Assembly (NCBI RefSeq): GCF_003258945.1
Contig: NZ_QLIX01000009.1
Coordinates: 20,399-84,398 of the forward strand
Length of the DNA stretch: 64,000 nucleotides
Reading direction: 5' to 3'
DNA from: Roseicella frigidaeris
GTDB taxonomy: Bacteria; Pseudomonadota; Alphaproteobacteria; Acetobacterales; Acetobacteraceae
Position 1 is the first letter of the stretch, and every line of letters begins with the position of its first letter. Both the position numbers and the translations under genes were made by a program. A model generated the notes under the pieces. That model saw only the letters and a list, made by a program, of their open reading frames with translations. It was not told the origin of the DNA and did not search any database. Below are positions 7,644 through 15,851 of this stretch, piece by piece.

Positions 7644-8828
7644 TCAGGCATTGCCGTTCAGATAGGCCATCGCCGCCTGCACCCCGCCCGGCTTGTGCGG
7701 GACGCCGGCGGCGGCGAGCCCCATCTCCACCCCGCCCAGCGTGCCGACCAGGGAGAGCGGCCCGAAATCGCCGAGATGGCCGATGCGGAAGACGCGGTCG
7801 CCCAGCCGGCCGAGGCCGTTGCCGAGCGACATGTTGAAGCGCTCGAGGATCGTCCGCCGCAGCCCGTCGGCGCTGTGCCCCTCCGGCACCCGCACGGCGG
7901 TGAGGGAGGAGGAGTAGTGCCGCGGCTCCTCGCACTGGATCTCGAGGCCCCAGTGGCGCACGGCGCGGCGCGTCGCCTCGGCGAAGCGGTCGTGGCGGGC
8001 GAAGACGTTCTCGAGCCCCTCCTCGAGCAGCATGTCGGTCGCGGCGTCGAGGCCGTAGAGCAGGTTGGTCGCCGGCGTGTAGGGGAAGTAGCCGGTCTCG
8101 TTCGCCTTCAGCATCGGCCGCCAGTCCCAGAAGCTGCGCGGCAGCGTCGCGGCCTCGGCCGCCCGCAGCGCCTTCTGCGAGACGGCGTTGAAGGAGAGGC
8201 CGGGCGGCAGCATCAGCCCTTTCTGGCTGCCGGCGACGGTGACGTCGACGCCCCATTCGTCGTGCCGGTAGTCGATGGAGCCGAGCGAGCTGATGGTGTC
8301 GACCAGCAGCAGCGCCGGATGCCCGGCGGCGTCGATCGCCCGCCGCACCTCGTCGATGCGGGAGGTGGCGCCGGTGCTGGTCTCGTTGTGCACCACGGCG
8401 ACCGCCTTGATCGCATGCGCCTTGTCCTCGCGCAGCGCCGCCTCGATGCCGGCGGCATCGGCGCCGCGGCGCCAGTCGGTCTCGACGAACTGCGCCTCGA
8501 GGCCGAGCCGGCCCGCCATCTCGCGCCAGAGATGCGCGAACCAGCCGGTCTCGCACATCAGCACGCGGTCGCCGGGCGAGAGGGTGTTGGCGAGCGCCGC
8601 TTCCCAGGCGCCGGTGCCGGAGGCCGGGTAGATCACCACCGGGCCCTCGGTCTTGAAGACCGCGCGGATCTTCTCCAGGAGCTGCTTGCCGAAGCGACCG
8701 AAATCCGGGCCGCGATGATCCATGGTCGGGTTGTCCATGGCCCGCAGCACGCGGTCCGGCACGTTGGTGGGGCCCGGGATCTGCAGGAAATGCCGGCCGG
8801 CCACGGGCTTCGATTCGTAATAGGCCAT
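7644..8828 (-). CDS. Serine--glyoxylate aminotransferase (class V, PLP)
   Basis: Transfers the amino group of serine to glyoxylate, giving hydroxypyruvate and glycine, a step of the serine cycle for C1 assimilation and of photorespiratory-type metabolism. The 394-residue protein has the class V fold: IPGPTNVPDRVLRAM near the N-terminus, the PLP-contacting aspartate in LLLVDTISS (D177) and the PLP-binding lysine in VAGSQKGLM (K203). The ATG at 8828 has GAGGAGG upstream. It faces away from a 2-hydroxyacid dehydrogenase gene. With xoxF nearby, a role in one-carbon or glyoxylate metabolism is plausible, but no other serine-cycle gene is in the window. Alanine--glyoxylate aminotransferase is the main alternative. 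Confidence 0.88.
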   Translation of the reverse strand: MAYYESKPVAGRHFLQIPGPTNVPDRVLRAMDNPTMDHRGPDFGRFGKQLLEKIRAVFKTEGPVVIYPASGTGAWEAALANTLSPGDRVLMCETGWFAHLWREMAGRLGLEAQFVETDWRRGADAAGIEAALREDKAHAIKAVAVVHNETSTGATSRIDEVRRAIDAAGHPALLLVDTISSLGSIDYRHDEWGVDVTVAGSQKGLMLPPGLSFNAVSQKALRAAEAATLPRSFWDWRPMLKANETGYFPYTPATNLLYGLDAATDMLLEEGLENVFARHDRFAEATRRAVRHWGLEIQCEEPRHYSSSLTAVRVPEGHSADGLRRTILERFNMSLGNGLGRLGDRVFRIGHLGDFGPLSLVGTLGGVEMGLAAAGVPHKPGGVQAAMAYLNGNA

Positions 8829-9058
8829 GGGTCGCCTCCTCGCTCGGCGGGGGTTATCACCCCGATCCATCCCGGGCGCCAATGAGAAGCCGTGTTCGGA
8901 TTGATGAGCATTATAGATCGGACAGGCCGGGGCCCCGCCGCTACTCTCCCGGCCGCCGCCCCGCCCCCCTTCCCCGCCCGGGCGCGGCGGCGCAGCACCG
9001 CCTTCTGGAATCGCGGCCGGCCGGGGCAGCCTGCCCGCCGCCGCAGGACGACGCCCGA
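8829..9058. promoter_or_regulatory. Divergent promoter region
   Basis: 230 bases between two diverging genes. The only AT-rich pocket is at 8895-8920 and holds a perfect TATAAT on the minus strand (8915-8910), about 80 bases before the aminotransferase start. No good -35 box is visible at normal spacing, so the assignment is weak. Confidence 0.3.
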
Positions 9059-11986
9059 ATGAACCAGCTCACCCCGCCGCCCGCCCTGCCCGCCCGCGCC
9101 CGCATCGGCGACAGCCGCCTCGCCGCCCGGCTGGCGCGCGAGACCGCGGGCGAGGTGCTGTGGAGCGCCGCCGATCGCGGCCGCTACGCCACCGATGCCA
9201 GCATCTACCAGATCGAGCCGATCGGCGTGCTGGTGCCGCGCCGCATCGAGGACGTGGAGGCGGCGCTGGCGATCTGCCGCGAGGAGGGCATCCCGGTGCT
9301 GCCGCGCGGCGGCGGCACCAGCCAGTGCGGCCAGACGGTGAACCGCGCCCTCGTGCTCGACTGCACGAAACACCTGCGCGAGGTGATCGCGGTGGACCCG
9401 GCGGCGCGGAGCGCCACCGTGCAGCCCGGCATCGCCCTCGGCGCGCTGAACGAGGCGCTGAAGCGGCACGGGCTGTTCTTCCCGGTCGATCCCTCGACCT
9501 GGGCGCGCTGCACCATCGGCGGCATGGCGGGCAACAATTCCTGTGGCAGCAAGTCCATCCGCTACGGGCTGATGGCCGACAACGTCCGCGCCATCGACGC
9601 GCTGCTCGCCGATGGCACACGCTTCCGCTTCGGCGATCTGCCGGACAATCTCGGCGCCGGGGTGCCGGCCGGCATCGCCGATCTGGTGCAGCGCCTGCGG
9701 GCGCTCGGCGCGCGCGAGGCGGCGGAGATCGCCGCCCGCTTCCCCGACCAGCTCCGCCGCGTCGGCGGCTACAACCTCGATGCGCTGACGCCGGCGGCGC
9801 GCGCGGCCGGGCGCGGCAACTTGGCGCGGCTGCTGGTGGGCAGCGAGGGAACGCTCGCCTTCTCCGCCGCGCTCGAGCTGCAGCTCTGGCCGATCAAGCC
9901 GCGCAAGGCGCTCGGCATCTGCCAGTTCCCCAGCTTCCGCGCCGCGATGGCGGCCTCGCAGCACCTGGTCACGCTCGACCCGGAGGCGGTGGAGCTGGTG
10001 GACCGGACGATGATCGATCTCGGCCGCTCCATCCCGATCTACCGCGCGACCATCGACCGCATGGTCCGGGGCGAGCCGGACAGCCTGCTGATCGTCGAAT
10101 TCCACGGCCATGAGGAGGCGCCGCTGCTGCAGGCGCTGGACCGGCTGGAGGAGATGATGGCCGATCTCGGCTATCCCGGCGCCGTGGTGCGGGCGACCGA
10201 GCCCGGCTTCCAGGCGGCGATCGCCGAGGTGCGGGAGGCCGGGCTCAACATCATGATGAGCATGAAGGGCGACGGGAAGCCGGTCTCCTTCATCGAGGAC
10301 TGCGCCGTCGCCCTGCCCGACCTCGCCGACTACACCGAGCGGCTGAACGAGGTCTTCGCGAAGCACGGCACCAAGGGGACCTGGTACGCCCATGCCAGCG
10401 TCGGCTGCCTGCATGTCCGGCCGGTGCTGAACATGAAGGACCCGGGCGATGTGCGGCGCATGCGGGAGATCGCTGAGGAATGCTTCGCCCTGGTGCGGGA
10501 GTACAAGGGCAGCCATAGCGGCGAGCATGGCGACGGCATCGTCCGCTCCGAGTTCAACGAGCCGATGTTCGGCCCGCGCATCGCCCGCGCCTTCGAGCAG
10601 GTGAAGGATGCCTTCGATCCCGGCGCCTTGCTCAATCCCGGCCGCGTGGTGCGGGCGCCGCGCATGGATGACCGCAGCCTGTTCCGCTACTTCCCCGACT
10701 ACCGGGCCGATGCCGCGGTGACGCCGGCGCTCGACTGGTCCGCCTGGCCCGGCCCGCAGGGCGGGCTGCTCGGCGCGGTCGAGATGTGCAACAACAACGG
10801 CACCTGCCGCAAATTCGATGCCGGCGTGATGTGCCCGAGCTTCCGCGCCACGCGCGACGAGCGGCACCTGACGCGCGGCCGCGCCAACACGCTGCGCCTG
10901 GCGCTGACCGGGCAATTGCCGGGCGCCCTCGCCTCGGAGGCGGTGCAGGAGGCGCTCTCGCTCTGCGTCTCCTGCAAGGGCTGCCGGCGCGAATGCCCGA
11001 CCGGCATCGACATGGCGAAGCTGAAGATCGAGGCGCTGGCGGCGCGCGCCAGGACGCATGGCATCGGCGCCAAGGAGCGGCTGATCGCCAGCCTGCCGCG
11101 CTGGGCGCCCTTCGCCAGCATGCTGCCCGTCCTCGCCAATGCGCGGGACCGGGTGCCCGGCCTCGCCGCGCTGTCCGAACGCCTGTTCGGCTTCGCCGCC
11201 GGGCGCAGCCTGCCGCGCTTCCGCCGCGACGCCTTCCACGACGCCGAGCTGCCGGCGCCGGATGGGCGGGAGGGCGAGGTCATCCTCCTCCCCGATGTCT
11301 TCAACCGCTATTTCGAGCCGGAGAACCTGCGCGCCGCCATCCGGGTGCTGCGGGCGGCCGGGTATCGCGTCGCCCTCGCCCGGCCGCCCCGCGGCGCCCG
11401 GCCGCTGGACGAGGGCCGCACCCTGCTCGCCGCCGGGCTGGTGGAGGCGGCGCGGGCCGAGGCGCGGCGGACCCTCGAGGCCCTCGCCCCCTTCCCCTCC
11501 CCGGTCATCGGCCTCGAGCCCTCCTCGCTACTGACGCTGCGCGACGAGTTTCCCTCGCTGCTGCCCGGCGCGCCGGCCGCGGCGCTGGCGGAACGCGCCC
11601 TGCTGCTCTCGGAATTCCTGGCGCGCGAGACGCCGCGCCTCGCCCTGAAGCCGGTGGCGCCGGCGGCGCATGTCCACGGCCATTGCCACCAGAAGAGCTT
11701 CGGTGCCTTCCCCGCCGCCGTCGCCACGCTCTCGCTGGTGCCGGGGCTGAAGGTGGTGCCGATCACCTCCTCCTGCTGCGGCATGGCCGGCAGCTTCGGC
11801 TATGAAGCGGCCAATCTCGAGGTGTCCAAGGCCATGGCCGAGCTCTCCCTGCTGCCGGCGGTGCGCGCCGCCCCCGCCGACCACCTCATCGTCGCCGACG
11901 GCACCTCCTGCCGCCACCAGATCGCCGATCTCGCCGGGCGCGAGGCGCTGCACAGCGTGCGGGTGCTGGAGAGGGCCCTGGCATGA
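9059..11986 (+). CDS. FAD-linked 2-hydroxyacid dehydrogenase with C-terminal Fe-S domain (YdiJ/D-2-hydroxyglutarate dehydrogenase type)
   Basis: Membrane-associated respiratory-type dehydrogenase of 975 residues. The N-terminal half is a vanillyl-alcohol-oxidase-type FAD domain (GIPVLPRGGGTSQCGQ at 77-92, and the NNSCGSKS loop) with the FAD-oxidase C domain after it (HSGEHGDGIVRSEF). The second half, from about 577, has a cysteine cluster (CNNNGTC, then CVSCKGCRRECP at about 637) for 4Fe-4S centres and two CCG-type elements (HGHCHQKS and SSCCGMAGS at about 905). This fusion architecture and length match E. coli YdiJ, which oxidises D-2-hydroxyglutarate; D-lactate or glycolate are alternatives. 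The ATG at 9059 is where similarity to the family begins. The next gene overlaps its stop by 4 bases. Confidence 0.85.
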   Translation: MNQLTPPPALPARARIGDSRLAARLARETAGEVLWSAADRGRYATDASIYQIEPIGVLVPRRIEDVEAALAICREEGIPVLPRGGGTSQCGQTVNRALVLDCTKHLREVIAVDPAARSATVQPGIALGALNEALKRHGLFFPVDPSTWARCTIGGMAGNNSCGSKSIRYGLMADNVRAIDALLADGTRFRFGDLPDNLGAGVPAGIADLVQRLRALGAREAAEIAARFPDQLRRVGGYNLDALTPAARAAGRGNLARLLVGSEGTLAFSAALELQLWPIKPRKALGICQFPSFRAAMAASQHLVTLDPEAVELVDRTMIDLGRSIPIYRATIDRMVRGEPDSLLIVEFHGHEEAPLLQALDRLEEMMADLGYPGAVVRATEPGFQAAIAEVREAGLNIMMSMKGDGKPVSFIEDCAVALPDLADYTERLNEVFAKHGTKGTWYAHASVGCLHVRPVLNMKDPGDVRRMREIAEECFALVREYKGSHSGEHGDGIVRSEFNEPMFGPRIARAFEQVKDAFDPGALLNPGRVVRAPRMDDRSLFRYFPDYRADAAVTPALDWSAWPGPQGGLLGAVEMCNNNGTCRKFDAGVMCPSFRATRDERHLTRGRANTLRLALTGQLPGALASEAVQEALSLCVSCKGCRRECPTGIDMAKLKIEALAARARTHGIGAKERLIASLPRWAPFASMLPVLANARDRVPGLAALSERLFGFAAGRSLPRFRRDAFHDAELPAPDGREGEVILLPDVFNRYFEPENLRAAIRVLRAAGYRVALARPPRGARPLDEGRTLLAAGLVEAARAEARRTLEALAPFPSPVIGLEPSSLLTLRDEFPSLLPGAPAAALAERALLLSEFLARETPRLALKPVAPAAHVHGHCHQKSFGAFPAAVATLSLVPGLKVVPITSSCCGMAGSFGYEAANLEVSKAMAELSLLPAVRAAPADHLIVADGTSCRHQIADLAGREALHSVRVLERALA

Positions 11987-12561
11987 GCCCGCAGGCCGCC
12001 CTGCTCGATTTCTGGTTCGGCCCGGATCTCACGACCTGGCAGCTGGCGCGCTGGTTCAAGCCGGATCCGGGCTTCGATGCCGCCTGCCGCGACGGCTTCG
12101 GCCAGATGCTGGCGCCGGCGCGGGAGGGGGCGCTGGCGGGCTGGGCCGCGACGCCCGAGGGGGCGCTGGCGCTCTGCCTGCTGCTCGACCAGTTCCCCCG
12201 CAACCTGCATCGCGGCACGCCCGCCGCCTTCGCCAGCGATCCCGAGGCACGACGGGTCGCCCGCCAGGCGGTGCTGCGGGACCGCCACGACCTCGCCCTG
12301 CCGCCGACCGCGCGCTGCTTCCTCTACCTGCCCTTCGAGCATGGCGAGGCGCTGGCGGACCAGGACCTCTCCGTCGCGCTCTTCGAAGGGCTGCGCGACG
12401 ATCCGGTGCATGCGGCGCCCGGCGGCAGCATCGACTATGCCTGGAGGCATCGGGCGGTGATCCGCCGCTTCGGGCGCTTCCCGCACCGCAACGCCATCCT
12501 CGGCCGCCCCAGCACGCCCGAGGAGGAGGCCTATCTCGCCCAGCCCGGCGCGGGGTTCTAG
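11983..12561 (+). CDS. DUF924 family protein
   Basis: A 192-residue soluble alpha-helical protein of unknown function. It opens LLDFWFGP and contains the family hallmarks LLLDQFPRNLHRGTPAAFA, FLYLPFEHGE and a C-terminal HRNAILGR. DUF924 proteins have TPR-like folds and are widespread in proteobacteria without an assigned role. The ATG overlaps the dehydrogenase stop (ATGA), so translation is coupled and the two genes probably belong to one operon. A strong hairpin begins in its own stop codon. Confidence 0.88.
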   Translation: MSPQAALLDFWFGPDLTTWQLARWFKPDPGFDAACRDGFGQMLAPAREGALAGWAATPEGALALCLLLDQFPRNLHRGTPAAFASDPEARRVARQAVLRDRHDLALPPTARCFLYLPFEHGEALADQDLSVALFEGLRDDPVHAAPGGSIDYAWRHRAVIRRFGRFPHRNAILGRPSTPEEEAYLAQPGAGF

Positions 12562-12600
12562 GGCGCTTCCCGTGAACACCGGGTCACGGAAAGCGCCCTA
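12559..12600 (+). terminator. Long hairpin starting in the DUF924 stop codon
   Basis: TAGGGCGCTTCCCGTGA (12559-12575) pairs with TCACGGAAAGCGCCCTA (12584-12600) in 16 of 17 positions around an 8-base loop. The left arm includes the TAG stop. It is well placed to end or protect the operon transcript, but has no T tract, and may also be a dispersed palindromic element. Confidence 0.6.
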
Positions 12601-12625
12601 GGCTCCTGTTGTCAGAGCATCGCCA

Positions 12626-12653
12626 CCCGATCAGGTGAGTCCACCTGATCGGG
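12626..12653. repeat. Dispersed palindrome, CCCGATC family
   Basis: CCCGATCAGGTG (12626-12637) and CACCTGATCGGG (12642-12653) form a perfect 12-bp stem with loop AGTC. A near relative, CCCGATCCGGTGG-CCC-CCACCGGATCGGG, lies at 57281-57309. The core GGTGAGTCCACCT also occurs at 2424-2436. Confidence 0.65.
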
Positions 12654-12665
12654 ATCTGCTCCAGA

Positions 12666-12713
12666 GCGTGATCGCCTGAGGGGAACGCACCGAAGGCGTG
12701 AATCACGCGATCG
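12666..12713 (+). repeat. Dispersed intergenic repeat, copy 2
   Basis: Matches the reverse complement of 2401-2449, with the first 16 bases (GCGTGATCGCCTGAGG) identical and later blocks conserved. It follows the CCCGATC palindrome by 12 bases, so the two may be parts of one mobile or REP-like unit. Confidence 0.6.
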
Positions 12714-12829
12714 AACAATGGCCTGGGCCATGGTCCAGGCCGCCACGAGCCGGGCGGCTCCGGGGCGGCTGCGCCACGCCTGGCACCCCAGGCCTCACGG
12801 CGCGCTGAATTGTGCATCGCAACATTTTC

Positions 12830-12858
12830 TTGCGGCGCAGCAAAATCCCCCCTATCCT
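12830..12858 (+). promoter_or_regulatory. Candidate sigma-70 promoter for the DUF1194 gene
   Basis: TTGCGG (12830-12835) and TATCCT (12853-12858) are separated by 17 bases, a good spacing, in the most AT-rich part of the intergenic region, about 100 bases before the ATG at 12963. The rest of the 12714-12962 gap shows nothing further. Confidence 0.4.
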
Positions 12859-12962
12859 GTTGGGAATACGAGGAGCAGCACAGCCACGGCCCCGCCTTCC
12901 GGTCCATGCCGGATCCTGCCGGCCGCCGCCCGCGGCCAGGCACCGGCGCAAATGGGGGTCGC

Positions 12963-13703
12963 ATGCTCCGTCGCAGGTTGCTGGGTGCCGCACTGGCCTC
13001 GCCCGCCCTTTTCCGCATCGCCCGCGCCCGGGCCGCCACGCCGGTGGATGTCGAGCTGGTGCTGGCCGTCGATGTCAGCCGCTCGGTCGACGGCGAGGAG
13101 CAGGAGCTGCAATTCGCCGGCTACGAGGCCGCCTTCCGCGACCGCCGGCTGATCGAGGGCATCATGGGCGGCCCGGTCGGCGCCATTGCCTGCACGCTGT
13201 TCACCTGGTCCGACTGGAACATCCAGAGCGTGGCGGTGCCCTGGACGAGGCTCGACAGCCCGGCCAGCGCGCATGGCTTCGCCGATGCCATCGCCGCCGC
13301 GCCGCGCCGCACCTGGCTCTACACCTCGATCTCGGGCGCCATGGATTTCGCCGTCCGGCAATTCGGCCAGGGCTTCGAGGGCACCCGCCGGGTGGTCGAC
13401 ATCTCCGGCGACGGGGTAAACAACTCCGGCCGGCCGGTGGCCGAGGCGCGGGAGGAGGCGCTGGCGCAGGGCATCGTCCTCAACGGCCTTGCCGTGCTCG
13501 ACCGCCAGCCCAGCCCCTTCGCGCAGACCTCGGGGCTGCCGCCGCTCGATGTCTACTACCGCGAGGAGGTGATCGGCGGCCCCGGCGCCTTCCTCGTCGT
13601 CGCCGAGGGCTTTCCCGCCTTCGCGGCGGCGGTGCGGCGCAAGATCATCCGCGAGATCGCCGCGGTGCCGCTGCCGGGCGCCAGGGTCGAGCGCTTCGCC
13701 TGA
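12963..13703 (+). CDS. DUF1194 family exported von Willebrand A-like protein
   Basis: A 246-residue exported protein with a vWA fold. The N-terminus MLRRRLLGAALASPALF is a signal peptide, possibly Tat-type. The metal-ion-dependent adhesion site DxSxS is present as DVSRS at the start of the domain (VELVLAVDVSRSVDGEE), followed by TSISGAMDFA and VVDISGDGVNNSG. DUF1194 proteins are common in alphaproteobacteria and have no known partner. The ATG at 12963 follows a GGGGG ribosome site, while the longer upstream frame lacks coding character. A hairpin (13757-13783) follows. Confidence 0.87.
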   Translation: MLRRRLLGAALASPALFRIARARAATPVDVELVLAVDVSRSVDGEEQELQFAGYEAAFRDRRLIEGIMGGPVGAIACTLFTWSDWNIQSVAVPWTRLDSPASAHGFADAIAAAPRRTWLYTSISGAMDFAVRQFGQGFEGTRRVVDISGDGVNNSGRPVAEAREEALAQGIVLNGLAVLDRQPSPFAQTSGLPPLDVYYREEVIGGPGAFLVVAEGFPAFAAAVRRKIIREIAAVPLPGARVERFA

Positions 13704-13756
13704 GGGCTGGCGGACCCGGCGCGGCGCCGCGGCTTCACGCCGCGCTCCTATGCCGA

Positions 13757-13783
13757 GCGCAGGACGGCTTCACCGTCCTGCGC
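13757..13783 (+). terminator. Hairpin downstream of the DUF1194 gene
   Basis: GCGCAGGACGG (13757-13767) pairs perfectly with CCGTCCTGCGC (13773-13783) over a CTTCA loop. It lies 53 bases after the stop, without a T run. Confidence 0.5.
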
Positions 13784-13789
13784 CTCAGA

Positions 13790-13810
13790 CGCCGGGCGCA
13801 ACCCTCCGGT
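13790..13810 (+). repeat. 21-bp dispersed repeat, copy 1
   Basis: CGCCGGGCGCAACCCTCCGG plus a T is found exactly, on the other strand, at 18169-18189. Both copies lie in gaps after genes and next to hairpins, which suggests a genome-wide intergenic element. Confidence 0.6.
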
Positions 13811-13820
13811 CTGCCTGGGC

Positions 13821-13854
13821 CGTCGCGCCGTCAGGCGCGCCTGACGGCGCGACG
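13821..13854. repeat. 34-bp perfect palindrome
   Basis: CGTCGCGCCGTCAGG (13821-13835), then CGCG, then CCTGACGGCGCGACG (13840-13854) form an exact 34-base palindrome, about 100 bases before the EAL gene. It could be a strong hairpin or cruciform, or an operator. The rest of 13855-13953 shows nothing recognisable. Confidence 0.7.
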
Positions 13855-13953
13855 CACGGCGCCCGTTCGGGCGCTCGGCCTGCATGACGCAGTCATGCCG
13901 TTGGCATTAGCCCTCGCTTCATCCCAGGCCCGCATCCTGCCGCTGCACGGAGA

Positions 13954-14910
13954 ATGGGCCGGATGCCGCCAACACCGCTGGATCGCCCCATGGCGATCGC
14001 CACGACCCTGCTGGACCAGGAGCTGCGCCGGCAGCTCGCCGGCGCCCTGCGCCAGGCCCCGGCGCGTGGCGAGCTCGCCATCCACTACCAGCCGCGCGTC
14101 CATCCCGTGGATGGCCGCCGCCTGGGGGCCGAGGCGCTGCTGCGCTGGCGGCATGCCCGCTATGGCCAGGTTCCGCCGAACACCTTCATCCCGATCGCCG
14201 AGGGGTCGAACCTGATCCTGGCGCTTGGCGGCTGGGTGCTGCGCCAGGCCATGGCGGACGCCGCACGGCACCCCGAGCTTGGCCGCGTTTCGATCAACGT
14301 CTCCGTCCGGCAGGTGCTGAGCGGCCGCCTGCCGGCCCAGGTCGCCACCGCCCTGGCCGAGAGCGGCCTGCCGCCGGAACGGCTGGAGCTGGAACTCACC
14401 GAGACCCTGCCGCTCGGGGACATGGCGGAGGCCGCCGCCATGCTCGGTCGCCTGCGGGATTGCGGCATCGGCATCGCCCTCGACGATTTCGGCGCCGGCT
14501 ACGGCTCCTTCCAGCGCCTGCGGGAGCTGCCCTTCAGCACCATCAAGCTGGACCGCAGCCTGATCGCCCGGCTGCCGGAGGATGCGAAGGACTTCGCCAT
14601 CCTCTGGGCGATCCGCGATCTCGCCCGCAGCCTGCGCCTGCGGCTGGTGGCCGAGGGCGTCGAGCGGCCGGAGCAGCTCGAGGCCGCCATCGGGCTCGGC
14701 TTCGACGAGGTGCAGGGCTTCCTCCTCGGTCGCCCGGCGCCGCTGGAGGCGCTGGTCGGCCCGACCGCCCCGATGCAGCCAGGTCCCGCGGCGGCGCATC
14801 GCCTTCTCGGAGGCGGCCCGGCCCTGCGGCAGGCCGCCGGCGGGGCCTGCCGCCCGCCCGATGACGCATCCCCGGCGATCATGCTCCACCCCGCGGACCG
14901 GAGGCTGTAG
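13954..14910 (+). CDS. EAL domain cyclic-di-GMP phosphodiesterase
   Basis: Stand-alone EAL protein of about 318 residues that should hydrolyse cyclic di-GMP to pGpG. The full set of active-site motifs is present: EALLRW (the EAL motif), SINVS (metal Asn), ELTET (metal Glu), DDFGAGYGSF (both Asp), IKLDRSL (catalytic Lys), AEGVE and QGFLLGRP. It therefore looks enzymatically competent. There is no sensor, GGDEF or membrane domain; the C-terminal 60 residues after the EAL fold look disordered. Start choices are 13954, 13963 or 13990. The only SD-like run (GGAG) is best spaced for 13963. Confidence 0.9.
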   Translation: MGRMPPTPLDRPMAIATTLLDQELRRQLAGALRQAPARGELAIHYQPRVHPVDGRRLGAEALLRWRHARYGQVPPNTFIPIAEGSNLILALGGWVLRQAMADAARHPELGRVSINVSVRQVLSGRLPAQVATALAESGLPPERLELELTETLPLGDMAEAAAMLGRLRDCGIGIALDDFGAGYGSFQRLRELPFSTIKLDRSLIARLPEDAKDFAILWAIRDLARSLRLRLVAEGVERPEQLEAAIGLGFDEVQGFLLGRPAPLEALVGPTAPMQPGPAAAHRLLGGGPALRQAAGGACRPPDDASPAIMLHPADRRL

Positions 14911-14922
14911 CCTCGGCGGCGC

Positions 14923-15522
14923 ATGCCGCACTCCCCGCCCGCGCCGTCCGCGCCGCCCCTGCCGGACACCCTGGCCGGCCTCCGCGCGGAGGCCTTCCGG
15001 CGGCTCGCCTGCGGCGTCGAGGATCGCGGCAGCCCTTTCCGCACGCCCACCCTGGCGACGATCGGCCTCGATGGCGCCCCGGCCCAGCGCAGCCTCGTCC
15101 TTCGCGCGGTCGATGCGGCGGCGCGCCGCCTGGCGCTGCACACCGACCGGCGCAGCGCGAAATGCGCCGAGCTCGCGGCCGATTCGCGCGCGGCGCTGCA
15201 TATCCACGACCCCGCCGCCGGCATCCAGCTCCGCCTCTCCGGCCGCGCCGCCCTGCATGTCGGCGACGCCGCGGCCGAAGCGGCCTGGGCCGCCTGCCCG
15301 CCCGCCAGCCGGCTGAGCTATGCCGCCCTCTCCGGCCCCGGCAGGCCGGTCGCCGCGCCGCCGCCGGCGCCCGACGATGCGGCCGGCGCGGCGGCGCAGT
15401 TTGCGCTGATCCGCTTCACCTTCGACCGCATGGAATGGCTCGACCTGCGCCGCGCCGGGCATCGCCGCGCCCGGTTCCTCTGGACGGCGGATGGATTGCA
15501 CGAAACCTGGCTGGTGCCCTGA
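14923..15522 (+). CDS. Pyridoxamine 5'-phosphate oxidase-like FMN-binding protein
   Basis: A 199-residue protein of the split-barrel flavin-binding superfamily. It has the PNPOx N-terminal half: TLATIGLDGAPAQRSLVLRAV, with LHTDRRSAKCAEL after it (the FMN phosphate-binding pattern) and a barrel strand IQLRLSGRAALHV. The usual dimerisation C-domain of true PdxH is absent or short, so it is probably a general FMN-dependent or heme-related oxidoreductase rather than the vitamin B6 enzyme. It starts 12 bases after the EAL gene and 25 bases before the next gene, which suggests a shared transcript. Confidence 0.75.
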   Translation: MPHSPPAPSAPPLPDTLAGLRAEAFRRLACGVEDRGSPFRTPTLATIGLDGAPAQRSLVLRAVDAAARRLALHTDRRSAKCAELAADSRAALHIHDPAAGIQLRLSGRAALHVGDAAAEAAWAACPPASRLSYAALSGPGRPVAAPPPAPDDAAGAAAQFALIRFTFDRMEWLDLRRAGHRRARFLWTADGLHETWLVP

Positions 15523-15547
15523 CGGGCGGGGCGTATTCTGCCCCGCC

Positions 15548-15826
15548 ATGCCATCCCCCGAGCCGCCCGCCATCGCCGCCGAGATCCTGCGCCTGACGGC
15601 GTCCCGCAGCCCCGGGCAGTCCGTCAGCCCCAACGACGTGGCCCGGAGCCTCGCCGCCGGCGACGAAGCCGCCTGGCGGTCCCTGCTCGGCCCGGTGCGG
15701 CGGGCCGCGCTGGCGCTCGCCGCCGAGGGCCGGCTGGAGATCCTGCGCAAGGGCAAGCCGGTGCCCGCCGCCGAGGCGCGCGGCGTCATCCGCCTGCGCC
15801 AGCCCGGCGGGAGCGCCGCGGCATGA
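15548..15826 (+). CDS. DUF3253 domain protein
   Basis: A 92-residue winged-helix-like protein. The pattern IAAEILRLTASRSPGQSVSPNDVARSLA, then WRSLLGPVRRAALALAAEG, RLEILRKGKPV and ending RGVIRLRQ, is that of the DUF3253 family, whose members are small and uncharacterised; the fold suggests nucleic-acid binding. The ATG at 15548 is preferred because the homologous part begins there, while the longer frame overlaps the previous gene. It is tightly packed with its neighbours. Confidence 0.78.
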   Translation: MPSPEPPAIAAEILRLTASRSPGQSVSPNDVARSLAAGDEAAWRSLLGPVRRAALALAAEGRLEILRKGKPVPAAEARGVIRLRQPGGSAAA

Positions 15827-15851
15827 CCGCCCGGGCGATGGGCGGGGCGGC

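Noticed and set aside
8633-11239. 868-codon minus-strand frame over the FAD dehydrogenase
   Set aside because: Antisense shadow of a well-supported plus-strand gene, with biased Arg/Gly/Ala composition.
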